This document shows positions 46,220 to 56,020 of a stretch of 64,000 bases of DNA, piece by piece. The position numbers and the translations under genes are program-made. The stretch spans positions 1 to 64,000 of the forward strand of contig NZ_KV822214.1 in NCBI RefSeq assembly GCF_001815865.1, given 5' to 3'. Under the pieces are notes generated by a model that saw only the letters and a list, made by a program, of their open reading frames with translations, was not told the DNA's origin and did not search any database. The stretch comes from Abiotrophia sp. HMSC24B09. Lineage in GTDB: Bacteria; Bacillota; Bacilli; Lactobacillales; Aerococcaceae. Each line of letters begins with the position of its first letter. The stretch's first letter is position 1.

Positions 46220-48283
46220 TTATTCCTTCTTTCTTTGCTTTTCTATGGCTTGCGCTACCGCAGCACCTAGATTCACTTCATTTTGTAAGGCATATTCTTC
46301 TGCCCATATACCAAAGCGAGAACCAGTCTGAAGATTGGCCCTTAATTGACTTAACCACGGATATTCAGCTTGGATAACAGGATTATCGACAACTGAACTA
46401 GTTGGCAATAGCCCACCTAGTAATGCAAGAGGTTTGGCTACTTCATCACTATAGAGCCACTCAAGAAAGTGTCCTACTTCTGGACGTTTAATAGCAGGTT
46501 TAGACACGCAAAGTACTCCGCCACCTAAGAGTGGGCGCCCTCCTGGAATGGCTGAAACACCAATATCACTCGAATGGAAATGCGACGCACTCCCTACTAA
46601 ATCACTCCCGTAGTTGGAGAAAATGATTTCCATAACAGAATTCCCACTGGCAAAGTTTGCTGCCGCATCTCCCCACCAACCATCGAAAACCTGTGCGCTA
46701 TTCGCAAGACTCTCTTGATATGCTTTTAAACACTCTAAGAAGATTTCCGTCTCAGGTGTGGTTTCATCTAACTGATGGGCTTTCTCTAGTAAACGCGGAA
46801 CGAAGTCTGCATAGGTAATTAGGGGGCCACCCTGGATAAGCGAATGCCCAACGAGCCCTTTCTTAAATTGAGCTTCCTGTATGAATTGGCTAATTCGGTC
46901 AAAAGCCGCAAAAGTCGTTGGCACTGCTAATTGCTCTCGATAACGTTCAAAATACTCTCGTTGTATTAATTTATCTTCAAAAAACTGCTTATGGTAGAAC
47001 AACATTTGCAAACTGATATCTAGCGGCAAGGCGTACTGATATCCCGACACATGGGTATATTCCTTAGGGATCCCTTCTATTAGAGATTGGTTAATCCTTG
47101 CCACTTGAGGTATAGAATCTAAGCGAGCAAAAGCGGACCAATCCACACTTCGCATTCCCGCTATATCCAAACGGACAATATCTGCATCAATCGGTCCATA
47201 TTGATTTAGGAGAGCATACATAGCCTCGTAGCCCAATTCTTCAACCTGAACAGGAACCCCATACACTTTCTTATAGCGTTGGGCAATCTTCTTAATTGCT
47301 TGAGTCATGGGCGTTCCAATGGTCAGAAAACGCAATGGCTTGCTTTCTTTTAATATGGACGGGCTAGATACAACTGAAATATCAACTGGCAAAATTTCGG
47401 ATTGGTAAACTTGTCGGCATACCTGTTGTAGAGCGCGATATCCCAGTTGTTTCAAGTTTAATGCACCACCTGGGCACTCATGAAAGGGCGTAGGTTCACC
47501 TAACACAATCACAGAGCACTTAAGCGGTAAATACAACCAATTACTCAGCTCTTCCAGCTGCTCCTTGTAACTAGGGCTCAATGCAACTACTATGTCATTT
47601 TCTGTCAAGTCGTCAAGTATATCGGCTAGTTCAATCCACTTATAATCTCCTTCAATTCCAATGACAGTTATCTCACTTTCAGGTAAAAGTGACTGAATCA
47701 AAGATTCATAGGCGAATTGAAAGCCCTGACGATCACTCAATACAACCACTCGCTGGTTCCCATCAACCCAAGCTCTTAGCATATGACCAACCATCTCCTG
47801 ATTAAAATCGAGATAGTATACGCGAGAGGATAGAGGTTGCTCCGCTATTAGACAGTCTACCAAAAGTAACGGGGTGTCAGCTTTATAATTATCCAAAATT
47901 GCCTGCTTCGGCGCCGCCCCAAGGCAAAAAATTGCGCTCGGTATTGCAGTAGCCAACTGTTCTACAAGGTTATCTAAGTCTTGACGCATCCGAAAATAGG
48001 TCAATTCAATTTTATAGTCGGTGCCACTTATAGCGAGATAGGCACCAGAAACAAAGGAATCATATTTTCGTCTCAATTCAAATGGGATAATCAAATGGAT
48101 AACCTTTGACATCCCCTTACGTAAGGTTTGCGCTGACTCGTTGACATAATATCCTAATGCTCTAGCAGCATCCTCAACCAGCTTAATTTTCTTAGCGCTC
48201 ACATTTCCGCGCTTATTTAAGACATTTGAAACCGTTCCATGTGATACGCCAGCTTTTCGCGCAATATCATCCATCGTTGCCAT
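46220..48283 (-). CDS. LacI-type regulator fused to a solute-binding-protein domain
   Basis: 687 residues, cytoplasmic (no signal peptide or membrane helix). Residues 1-55 are a LacI helix-turn-helix (MDDIARKAGVSHGTVSNVLN). Residues 60-320 form a LacI/Peripla_BP-like sensor (VIHLIIPFE start, paired Rossmann-like segments). Residues 325-670 are a full extracellular-type solute-binding fold (RFLTIGTPMTQAIKKIAQRY, DADIVRLD, then GDAAANFASG, IPGGRPLLGGGVLCVSK and HFLEWLYSDEVAKP, all typical of MalE-like proteins). The ATG at 48283 has AGGTGAT upstream; an earlier GTG at 48292 is less likely. It lies after the permease of an importer and before mgtC and probably controls this operon. A normal LacI regulator is about 330 residues, so the C-terminal half is extra. 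Confidence 0.9.
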   Translation of the reverse strand: MATMDDIARKAGVSHGTVSNVLNKRGNVSAKKIKLVEDAARALGYYVNESAQTLRKGMSKVIHLIIPFELRRKYDSFVSGAYLAISGTDYKIELTYFRMRQDLDNLVEQLATAIPSAIFCLGAAPKQAILDNYKADTPLLLVDCLIAEQPLSSRVYYLDFNQEMVGHMLRAWVDGNQRVVVLSDRQGFQFAYESLIQSLLPESEITVIGIEGDYKWIELADILDDLTENDIVVALSPSYKEQLEELSNWLYLPLKCSVIVLGEPTPFHECPGGALNLKQLGYRALQQVCRQVYQSEILPVDISVVSSPSILKESKPLRFLTIGTPMTQAIKKIAQRYKKVYGVPVQVEELGYEAMYALLNQYGPIDADIVRLDIAGMRSVDWSAFARLDSIPQVARINQSLIEGIPKEYTHVSGYQYALPLDISLQMLFYHKQFFEDKLIQREYFERYREQLAVPTTFAAFDRISQFIQEAQFKKGLVGHSLIQGGPLITYADFVPRLLEKAHQLDETTPETEIFLECLKAYQESLANSAQVFDGWWGDAAANFASGNSVMEIIFSNYGSDLVGSASHFHSSDIGVSAIPGGRPLLGGGVLCVSKPAIKRPEVGHFLEWLYSDEVAKPLALLGGLLPTSSVVDNPVIQAEYPWLSQLRANLQTGSRFGIWAEEYALQNEVNLGAAVAQAIEKQRKKE

Positions 48284-48392
48284 TCCCATCACCTCACTAA
48301 CACAAATTATAGCACGCCCTTATGAAAAAATCAGCATAACTACAGCTGCAGTTATGCCGATTTATCGCTCATATTACTGAATCAATCACCAA

Positions 48393-50099
48393 TTACTTAC
48401 TTTCTTTCTTCGGAGTTTTCCGATCCTTAGTACGCGTTAAGTATAATGAGGTTGATGTCATAATCATTAAGACCACTGTATAGACAAAAATCATGGCCTT
48501 GGCACTAGTTGTAGCCGTTTCCGTACTTGCCGACCGCACGACAATCCCTAACGGAGTGAAAAGCGGATGGTAAAGGAAAACGGATAGGTCGTAATCCGCT
48601 AACAGAGAATTAAAATTGAGCGCCATCACTGACATGAGCACCGGTAGCAAGAATGGAATAATCACCCGCGTCATGGTATAGAAGGTTGATGCCCCCATGC
48701 TCTTAGCGGCCTCTTCCATATTATTATCAATACTGAAAAAAGCAGCCCTCGTCATCCGATATGAAAATGGCATTTTCACTACTACATATGCAATTAGCAT
48801 AATCGCCAAGGTTCCAATCAGCACTCGATTGAAAACAACAGCTTGCGGGTTATTGAAATAAAAGAGAAAGGCTACAGCAATCATGGTGTTTGGCAAAATC
48901 CATGGCATTAAAGCGCCCCATTGAAATAGCTTGTCTACTTTGTACTCAGCCTTATGAACTAACCGGGCAATAACAACCCCCAAGAGCGTCACAATCACTG
49001 CAGCCAAAGCAGCATACACAATGCTGACTACATATGGCATAAAGGATTCCGCATTGGTAAAGAGTTGGCTATAATTTTTTAAGGTGAAATTACTAAAATC
49101 AAGTTGCCCTTTTTCAATAGCCACTGGGTCTTGGAAGGAGAACAAGATAATTAACACCACCGGTAGCATGTAGATTAAGAACAGAACATATGCCACTAAA
49201 TGAGCAATTACATTCCACAGAGGAGATTCAATCTTTTGCTTTTTGAGCCGAGCCTTCGTCTTGCTTATTGAGATGTAATTCCCATTCCGTTCAATACGAC
49301 TTAGTACTACTAGAAGTGTAATTGTCATAATAGCTAAGAAAATTGCTAAAACCGCTGCAATATCTTTTGAACTACTAGACTTAGCAAAAGTGATAATCAT
49401 AGGGTTAATAGTTTGGAAGTCCGCTCCCCCTACAATCAGCGGCGCCGAAACAGCCGATAGCCCCGATAAGAAAGTAAAGATCGTCAAGGCAAAGAGAGTT
49501 GGTTTCAGGGTTGGTAAAACTATCTTCCAGAAAACTGTGAAAGGCTTAGCCCCCATATTTCGCGCTGCTTCAATTGTGTGATAGTCTACGTTTCGAACTG
49601 CGCTAGTTAAAAACATAATATGGTTGGAAGTACTAGAAAAAGTTGCTACAAAGAGTACAGCTGCGAATCCTACAAACCATTGCCGATTAAATCCCGGAAT
49701 AAAGCTTGCCATCGCATTAGTTAAGAAGCCAGTATCCCCATACAGGAATTTATAGCCCGTAACCAAGACTACTCCACCATATATCAAAGAGGTCATATAG
49801 CCTATCTTAAGCATTTTTGCCCCTTTCAGATCCCAGTACTCGGTAAATAGAACTACTAAAGTCCCTACCACATTAATAGTGACCACCATAGAGCACGCTA
49901 AAATAAAACTATTAAAAATACTCTTTAGAGCTCGTTCAGATTTCAGGACTTTTTCAATCGCTCTAAAGGATACTTGTCCGTTATTGACGAAGACTGTATA
50001 GAGCAAATTAAAGTTAGGCAAGACAATAAAGGCCAGAATCAGCCAAACTAGCAATAAGCGCAAAGCAATCTTCTGTACGATTTTACGGTCGAATTTCAT
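48393..50099 (-). CDS. Fbp/ThiP-type ABC transporter permease (two fused membrane domains)
   Basis: A 568-residue protein with about 12 hydrophobic segments and two BPD_transp_1 domains. Each has an EAA coupling motif ([15 protein letters not shown] near 180 and [14 protein letters not shown] near 470). This fused form is typical of Fe3+ (FbpB), thiamine (ThiP), hexose-phosphate (AfuB) and phosphonate relatives. It starts 11 nt after the ATPase gene. The substrate is not certain; the operon's phosphodiesterase points to a phosphorylated organic compound. Confidence 0.9.
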   Translation of the reverse strand: MKFDRKIVQKIALRLLLVWLILAFIVLPNFNLLYTVFVNNGQVSFRAIEKVLKSERALKSIFNSFILACSMVVTINVVGTLVVLFTEYWDLKGAKMLKIGYMTSLIYGGVVLVTGYKFLYGDTGFLTNAMASFIPGFNRQWFVGFAAVLFVATFSSTSNHIMFLTSAVRNVDYHTIEAARNMGAKPFTVFWKIVLPTLKPTLFALTIFTFLSGLSAVSAPLIVGGADFQTINPMIITFAKSSSSKDIAAVLAIFLAIMTITLLVVLSRIERNGNYISISKTKARLKKQKIESPLWNVIAHLVAYVLFLIYMLPVVLIILFSFQDPVAIEKGQLDFSNFTLKNYSQLFTNAESFMPYVVSIVYAALAAVIVTLLGVVIARLVHKAEYKVDKLFQWGALMPWILPNTMIAVAFLFYFNNPQAVVFNRVLIGTLAIMLIAYVVVKMPFSYRMTRAAFFSIDNNMEEAAKSMGASTFYTMTRVIIPFLLPVLMSVMALNFNSLLADYDLSVFLYHPLFTPLGIVVRSASTETATTSAKAMIFVYTVVLMIMTSTSLYLTRTKDRKTPKKESK

Positions 50100-50110
50100 A
50101 GGAGTACCTC

Positions 50111-51118
50111 CTAAAACTGCAGAATATCTGCAGGATTCATAAAGACAGAAATTTCAGACCCAATCTCACGTTTAGAGAATCCATCATTTTTATCAATAAT
50201 ATGAATATGCTTCCCATTGGTTAACTTGACGGTGTACTTGAGAAGAATACCATCAAATTCCATATCCAAGACAACCCCTTTAGTCTCCACATCATTTGGA
50301 TAGTCTCGATTGAAACGTACACGTTCCAATCTAATATAGCCGGCCTTATCCTTAAAGGTATGGCCTGAAGATTGGCTTAGCATCAGCATAGTGCCCTCAT
50401 CAAGACGATTGTTGTCTCCAATAAAGTCACAAACAAACTCTGTTTGAGATGCGTTATAAACTTCACTCGGTGTCCCGACTTGTTCAATTTTCCCGTTATC
50501 GAAAACGGCTATGCGGTCAGAAAGTGTCAAGGCCTCTTCTTGATCATGCGTAACATACAAAGTCGTAATTTTGAAGTCCTTTTGGAGCCTCTTGAGTTCC
50601 TTACGCAAATCAACCCGAAGCTTAGCATCTAAGTTGGATAGAGGTTCATCAAGGCAGAGAATCTTAGGCTCTAAAACAAGTGCACGCGCTAGCGCCACAC
50701 GTTGTTGTTGTCCCCCAGATAGTTCCGAGACATTGCGCTGCAATTGCTTCTCGGTAATTTTAATTTTCTTAGCAACTTCATTTACTTTCTCACGGATAAT
50801 TTCCGGTTTCATCTTCTTGACTTTGAGACCAAAAGCAATATTTTCGTATACTGTCATAGTTGGGAAGAGGGCATATGACTGGAAGACAATCCCAATCTCT
50901 CGGGCTTCAGGCTCTAATCGCGTGACATCTCGGCCACCTACTTCAATCTTACCACGCGTTGGAATATTAAAGCCCACCAGGGCGCGCAAGGTCGTTGACT
51001 TGCCACAACCTGAAGGGCCCAAGAAGGTGAAAAATTCACCTTCTTGAATCTCTAAATTCAGGTTGTCCACAGCCACAAAATCACCATAACTGATTTGGAT
51101 ATCTGTGAACTTGATCAT
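50111..51118 (-). CDS. ABC transporter ATP-binding protein (FbpC/PotA-like)
   Basis: 335 residues. Walker [10 protein letters not shown] is near 34-42, Q-loop VFQSYALFP, signature [10 protein letters not shown], Walker [14 protein letters not shown] and switch HDQEEAL, with a C-terminal TOBE-type domain (about 240-335). It forms an importer with the neighbouring fused permease and binding protein. Starts 39 nt after the binding-protein gene. Confidence 0.93.
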   Translation of the reverse strand: MIKFTDIQISYGDFVAVDNLNLEIQEGEFFTFLGPSGCGKSTTLRALVGFNIPTRGKIEVGGRDVTRLEPEAREIGIVFQSYALFPTMTVYENIAFGLKVKKMKPEIIREKVNEVAKKIKITEKQLQRNVSELSGGQQQRVALARALVLEPKILCLDEPLSNLDAKLRVDLRKELKRLQKDFKITTLYVTHDQEEALTLSDRIAVFDNGKIEQVGTPSEVYNASQTEFVCDFIGDNNRLDEGTMLMLSQSSGHTFKDKAGYIRLERVRFNRDYPNDVETKGVVLDMEFDGILLKYTVKLTNGKHIHIIDKNDGFSKREIGSEISVFMNPADILQF

Positions 51119-51157
51119 TGTGTAATCTCCTCTTCTTGTTTATAGCCTAAACGTTGA

Positions 51158-52186
51158 TTATTGGATAAATTCTAGGGTAACCTTTTCTACCCATTGGTCA
51201 ATGTGTTGACCAACAAATTCCCAGTCAATATCTTGTTGTTTAGTCTTTGAAGCAAACTCTTTAACGTAATCTGGAGCTTTTTCCAAAGCCTTCTTATTCG
51301 CAGGAATTGTACCGAATTGATTGCTCCAAGCCAATTGTGTTTCGGCGCTACCGAACCAATTGATGAATTCCTCAGCTAATTCTGCTTTCTTAGAGTTTTT
51401 AACAATCCCTAAATGTTCAGAAACGAAAGGCATCCCGATTTCTGGTTGCATAAATTGCATTTTAACGTTGCGTTCTTTCTCTAGTTGAAGTAAGCCGTTC
51501 CCCCACATTTGACCGTACTTGTACTTACCTTCAATAATGGCGGTGCGGTGATCTTCCCCTTCAGTATAGATATGGGCATTTTGAATATATTTCTTAACTA
51601 CTTCCCATCCTTCTTCTGATACTCCAAGCTCACCATCTTTGTCTGCGTAACGCGCTAGGATACTAGCCAAAATCATTTTTGGCGTCCCACCTGAGAGAGC
51701 AAAAATCCCGTACTGATCTTTATACTTAGGATCTGTTAAATCAGTCCAGTCTTTCGGCATAGTTTGCGATTCATTCCCCATCAAAACCAATGGCACGACC
51801 GTAATTGGCCAATAGTTTCCGTCTGGGTCTGCGAGCCCCTCAGTTACTTCATCTGCCCAAGCCGGCTTATATGGTTTCAAAACATCTTCTTTTTTAAGCT
51901 TATTATATTCGATAACATTTAAGCCAAAAGTTACATCTGCAATTGAATTATTTTTTTCCCCAATTAATCTATCAGCAATCTCCCCACCGGGAACTTCAAC
52001 AATTTTAATTTTAAAACCTGCTTCTGCAGCTTTTTCAATTAACCAATCGCCACGTCCGCTAGATACTGCATTCGAGTAAACAACGAGCTCTTGCGACTTG
52101 TCTGCTTCAGCTTGAACTGCAGTAACACTTGCAACCGTTGAGAATACTGCTAACCCAGCAAACAACATCTTTAACTTCTTAAACAT
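51158..52186 (-). CDS. Extracellular solute-binding protein (FbpA/AfuA family)
   Basis: 342 residues. The signal peptide ends VQA|EA (about 26) and lacks a lipobox. The mature protein opens with ELVVYSNAVSSGRGDWLIEKA and contains EVPGGEIADRL, PADV-like SIADVTFGLN and a C-terminal EFINWFGSAETQ, as in family 1 Fe3+/hexose-phosphate/phosphonate binding proteins. The start at 52186 has AGGAGG 6 nt upstream. The Fe3+-coordinating tyrosine pair of FbpA is not obvious, so an organic substrate is favoured (inference). Confidence 0.9.
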   Translation of the reverse strand: MFKKLKMLFAGLAVFSTVASVTAVQAEADKSQELVVYSNAVSSGRGDWLIEKAAEAGFKIKIVEVPGGEIADRLIGEKNNSIADVTFGLNVIEYNKLKKEDVLKPYKPAWADEVTEGLADPDGNYWPITVVPLVLMGNESQTMPKDWTDLTDPKYKDQYGIFALSGGTPKMILASILARYADKDGELGVSEEGWEVVKKYIQNAHIYTEGEDHRTAIIEGKYKYGQMWGNGLLQLEKERNVKMQFMQPEIGMPFVSEHLGIVKNSKKAELAEEFINWFGSAETQLAWSNQFGTIPANKKALEKAPDYVKEFASKTKQQDIDWEFVGQHIDQWVEKVTLEFIQ

Positions 52187-52197
52187 TTTAATCCTCC

Positions 52198-53034
52198 TTA
52201 TTTTTGGCAGTTCTGGCGATAAGCTGCGAGCAGAAATGGCCAGTCTGTTTGAATAACATCTGGACGATGTGCCACAATATGTCCCCATCCCTCTGATGGA
52301 TTGAGAACGGCTTGGTCCTCGTCAAATTGATAAAAAAGATTGTGTCTTACTCCAATATTAATACCGTTAAGTAACACTAGGTATCCAGCTTCACGGAGCG
52401 AAGATCGCCAATCAGCAGCAAGCAGAGGTGAATTTTCCTCTGTCGGCAATAACTCCGCTCCAATACAATGAACATAAGGATAAGCATCAAAATAGGACAT
52501 GTCCATTTGTTCGCGTAAAATCGGCATGTAAAACACATCGAGTCTATGCGAATTCAACTTATCCAACAGTTCATCTTCTAGTGGACTTTTGAAGAATACG
52601 CGATCTAGTGTTTGTGTATCTACAAATAGTCTCATAAAAGCTGGGTCGTCCCAATAAAACCATGAACGGTCAATGTTTACCAGCCCATCAGCTGGCAACC
52701 AAGCAAGAAAATCACTCAGCTTCTCTAGATGATATCCCGAATCATCACCAATCCCATTCAAATAAGCGAGTGCATCAATCTCAGCGCTAGTCAATTTTTC
52801 TAATGTGCCATTTTCTACCCCCAGTAATCTTTTCTCGTTGTTATGATGGAACAAATAGTAGACCCCATCTTTAGAACGGGCAATATCAACTTCTACTAAA
52901 TCTGAACCTAACTGATAGGCCAACTGAGTAGACTTTATCGTATTTTCAGGGATGTTTCCTCCTCTCATACCACGATGGGTTAAGATTAAGAATCCTTTTT
53001 CTCTTAACCGTTGATGAAATAATGTATCCTTCAT
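52198..53034 (-). CDS. Glycerophosphodiester phosphodiesterase family protein
   Basis: 278 residues, cytoplasmic (no signal peptide). GDPD hallmarks are THRG (H20, R21), PENT (E30, N31), VEVDI (E48, D50) and FHHN (H63). The downstream E-x-K metal/catalytic segment of typical members is replaced by VNIDRSWFY, so activity or substrate may differ. The ATG at 53034 lies 7 nt after AGGAGG; a TTG one codon upstream is an alternative. First gene of the importer operon, suggesting that a glycerophospho- or related phosphodiester is imported and then hydrolysed inside. Confidence 0.87.
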   Translation of the reverse strand: MKDTLFHQRLREKGFLILTHRGMRGGNIPENTIKSTQLAYQLGSDLVEVDIARSKDGVYYLFHHNNEKRLLGVENGTLEKLTSAEIDALAYLNGIGDDSGYHLEKLSDFLAWLPADGLVNIDRSWFYWDDPAFMRLFVDTQTLDRVFFKSPLEDELLDKLNSHRLDVFYMPILREQMDMSYFDAYPYVHCIGAELLPTEENSPLLAADWRSSLREAGYLVLLNGINIGVRHNLFYQFDEDQAVLNPSEGWGHIVAHRPDVIQTDWPFLLAAYRQNCQK

Positions 53035-53053
53035 CAATACTCCTCCTTAAAAC

Positions 53054-53067
53054 AGAAAACGCTAACA
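53054..53067. promoter_or_regulatory. LacI/CcpA-type operator (cre-like) in the leader of the GDPD-importer operon
   Basis: AGAAAACGCTAACA matches 13 of 14 positions of TGNAANCGNWNNCA. It lies 16 bp downstream of the -10 box, a roadblock position. It could be bound by CcpA or by the operon's own LacI-type regulator. Confidence 0.6.
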
Positions 53068-53082
53068 ATTGTCTACGAATTC

Positions 53083-53111
53083 ATTTTACACGTATTTTTG
53101 ACTCGTGTCAA
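53083..53111 (-). promoter_or_regulatory. Promoter of the GDPD-importer-regulator-MgtC operon
   Basis: Perfect TTGACA (53106-53111), 17-bp spacer and TAAAAT (53083-53088) on the minus strand; strong, hence expected to be held by a repressor. Confidence 0.8.
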
Positions 53112-53217
53112 CTATTTTTTGTAAGGGTATTCTTGAGTGCGGGTAAAGATCCTAACTATCGTGTTTATAGCGCTAATTTCCAAGTATATTCGTTAACCGC
53201 CCTCTTACTTCAAGTAA

Positions 53218-53247
53218 AAAAGAGGACTTCTATATAAGTCCTCTTTT
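53218..53247 (-). terminator. lysS terminator
   Basis: The 12-bp stem 53218-53229 / 53236-53247 (AAAAGAGGACTT), read on the minus strand, is followed by a T6 tract. Confidence 0.88.
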
Positions 53248-53259
53248 GATACACTTGTT

Positions 53260-54768
<1,509 letters not shown>

Positions 54769-54825
54769 TTAATTTCCTCCTAGTGCTATCTTGACGGCTC
54801 TTATCAAAAAAGCCCATACGTCTTT

Positions 54826-54854
54826 ATTGTACCTGAAAAAAGCCTAAATGTCAT
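54826..54854 (-). promoter_or_regulatory. lysS promoter
   Basis: ATGACA (54849-54854), 17-bp spacer, TACAAT (54826-54831) on the minus strand, about 58 bp before the start codon. Confidence 0.6.
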
Positions 54855-54898
54855 GACTTTTTCACCTAAGCAGACAAAAATAGCGGGAGACAAGTAAA

Positions 54899-54954
54899 CC
54901 ACCTAGCTTGCAGACCAATACGGGGGCATCCGATTGGCCTAGCAAGCTAGGTGG
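54899..54954. repeat. Large nested inverted repeat between nucleotidyltransferase gene and lysS
   Basis: The outer 13-bp perfect arms (54899-54911 / 54942-54954) enclose an inner CCAAT/ATTGG pair (54915-54919 / 54934-54938) and a CGG/CCG stem. It would fold into a 56-nt hairpin. On the minus strand it is followed by GTTTACTTG, a poor T tract. It could be the terminator of the gene ending at 54974 or a structured element. Confidence 0.6.
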
Positions 54955-54973
54955 GCGTAAGAGAATAAGCCAA

Positions 54974-55765
54974 TTAGTGAGTCTCTTCCAAGACATGGAG
55001 GGTCAGCCGGTCAAACTGGTGGGTATCATAACCAAATCGTACCAAGACCTGTTTGATTTGTTGATTAGCATCCAGGCAGAAATGACGGACCGACTGCTTG
55101 TCTAGCGAAATCACCTTCTGCATCCATTGCTGTTGGGATTGGCTGAGAACTGAGCGGGCACCTTCATAGCGAGACCAGTCGCCAATATCGTTGGGCAAGT
55201 GGCCTTTTTCTAGGCACCAGAGGGCCGACAGAATATTGCGCATCATCAAGATACATTGCATGCAGTAGTTAATCTCGCCTCGCATCATACCTCTGCATAA
55301 GGTATGGAGGTGGGCGTAGTACTTGGTCAGATAGTAGTCAATCATGGCCTGATTGACTGACAATTCCAAGGCCAAGGAAGATTGTCGCATCGGTTCAATC
55401 ATGCCTTCCGGGTCCCAAATGACTTGAATTTGTTTGAACCAGATGCTTGGCTCAAGTTCTGAAGCATAATAGGCCAGCACTTTCAACTTGATAAAATGTT
55501 CAAAGTAAAAGGAGGCATTGACATCGTTTAGCTCTTCAATAAAGAGCAAATCAGGTGACCAGGTCGCCAACCATTCATAGACTTGGCGTTTGGCTTTTTT
55601 GTCGATGACAATTAAGCGAAGATCAATATCCGAGCAGGGATCATCCTGATCTTGAAGCGCATGGCCAGCCAGAAAAATACCTCTCACCCAGGGCTCCTGC
55701 TCCAAATCTCGACAAAGGGTACTTAGGAAAACAGTGCGTTGTTGAATCAGCTCTTTTGTTACCAT
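54974..55765 (-). CDS. Nucleotidyltransferase-domain protein
   Basis: 263 residues. The N-terminal pol-beta-like fold (about 25-110) has the catalytic-site pattern SDIDLRLIV (about 45-53), but the preceding G-S motif is replaced by GHALQD. A helical C-terminal region follows (about 140-255). GGAGGT lies 6 nt before the ATG. Resembles stand-alone aminoglycoside-adenylyltransferase-like or MNT-type proteins; no HEPN partner gene is adjacent, so a toxin-antitoxin role is not supported. The substrate is unknown. Confidence 0.72.
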   Translation of the reverse strand: MVTKELIQQRTVFLSTLCRDLEQEPWVRGIFLAGHALQDQDDPCSDIDLRLIVIDKKAKRQVYEWLATWSPDLLFIEELNDVNASFYFEHFIKLKVLAYYASELEPSIWFKQIQVIWDPEGMIEPMRQSSLALELSVNQAMIDYYLTKYYAHLHTLCRGMMRGEINYCMQCILMMRNILSALWCLEKGHLPNDIGDWSRYEGARSVLSQSQQQWMQKVISLDKQSVRHFCLDANQQIKQVLVRFGYDTHQFDRLTLHVLEETH

Positions 55766-55969
55766 GTGAGCACCTCCCTTTGCCTCTATTATAGCATATC
55801 ACTAGCAAAATAACACTGACATACTCGAAAATTAGGCCATTTTTCTGCCTGATCGTCCGTATAATGTTGCGTGTTTTTGGAACTTTTAGAGAATCGGTTC
55901 CACTATCTTTCGGACAACATCCTGTCTCTAAAACTCGATTTCCTAGGGAAAATTCAGGCCCTTTCCAAT

Positions 55970-56002
55970 ACAAAAATAGGCTGGGAAGATTCCCAGCCTA
56001 TT
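55970..56002 (-). terminator. rpoBC terminator
   Basis: The 13-bp stem 55975-55987 / 55990-56002 (AATAGGCTGGGAA), read on the minus strand, is followed by TTTGTATTGG. The stem is strong; the T tract joins the stem end. Confidence 0.85.
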
Positions 56003-56020
56003 GGCTTAGCACTTGAAGGT

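Noticed and set aside
54974..55765. MNT-HEPN toxin-antitoxin pair
   Set aside because: A nucleotidyltransferase is present but no HEPN gene lies next to it and the G-S motif is not canonical.
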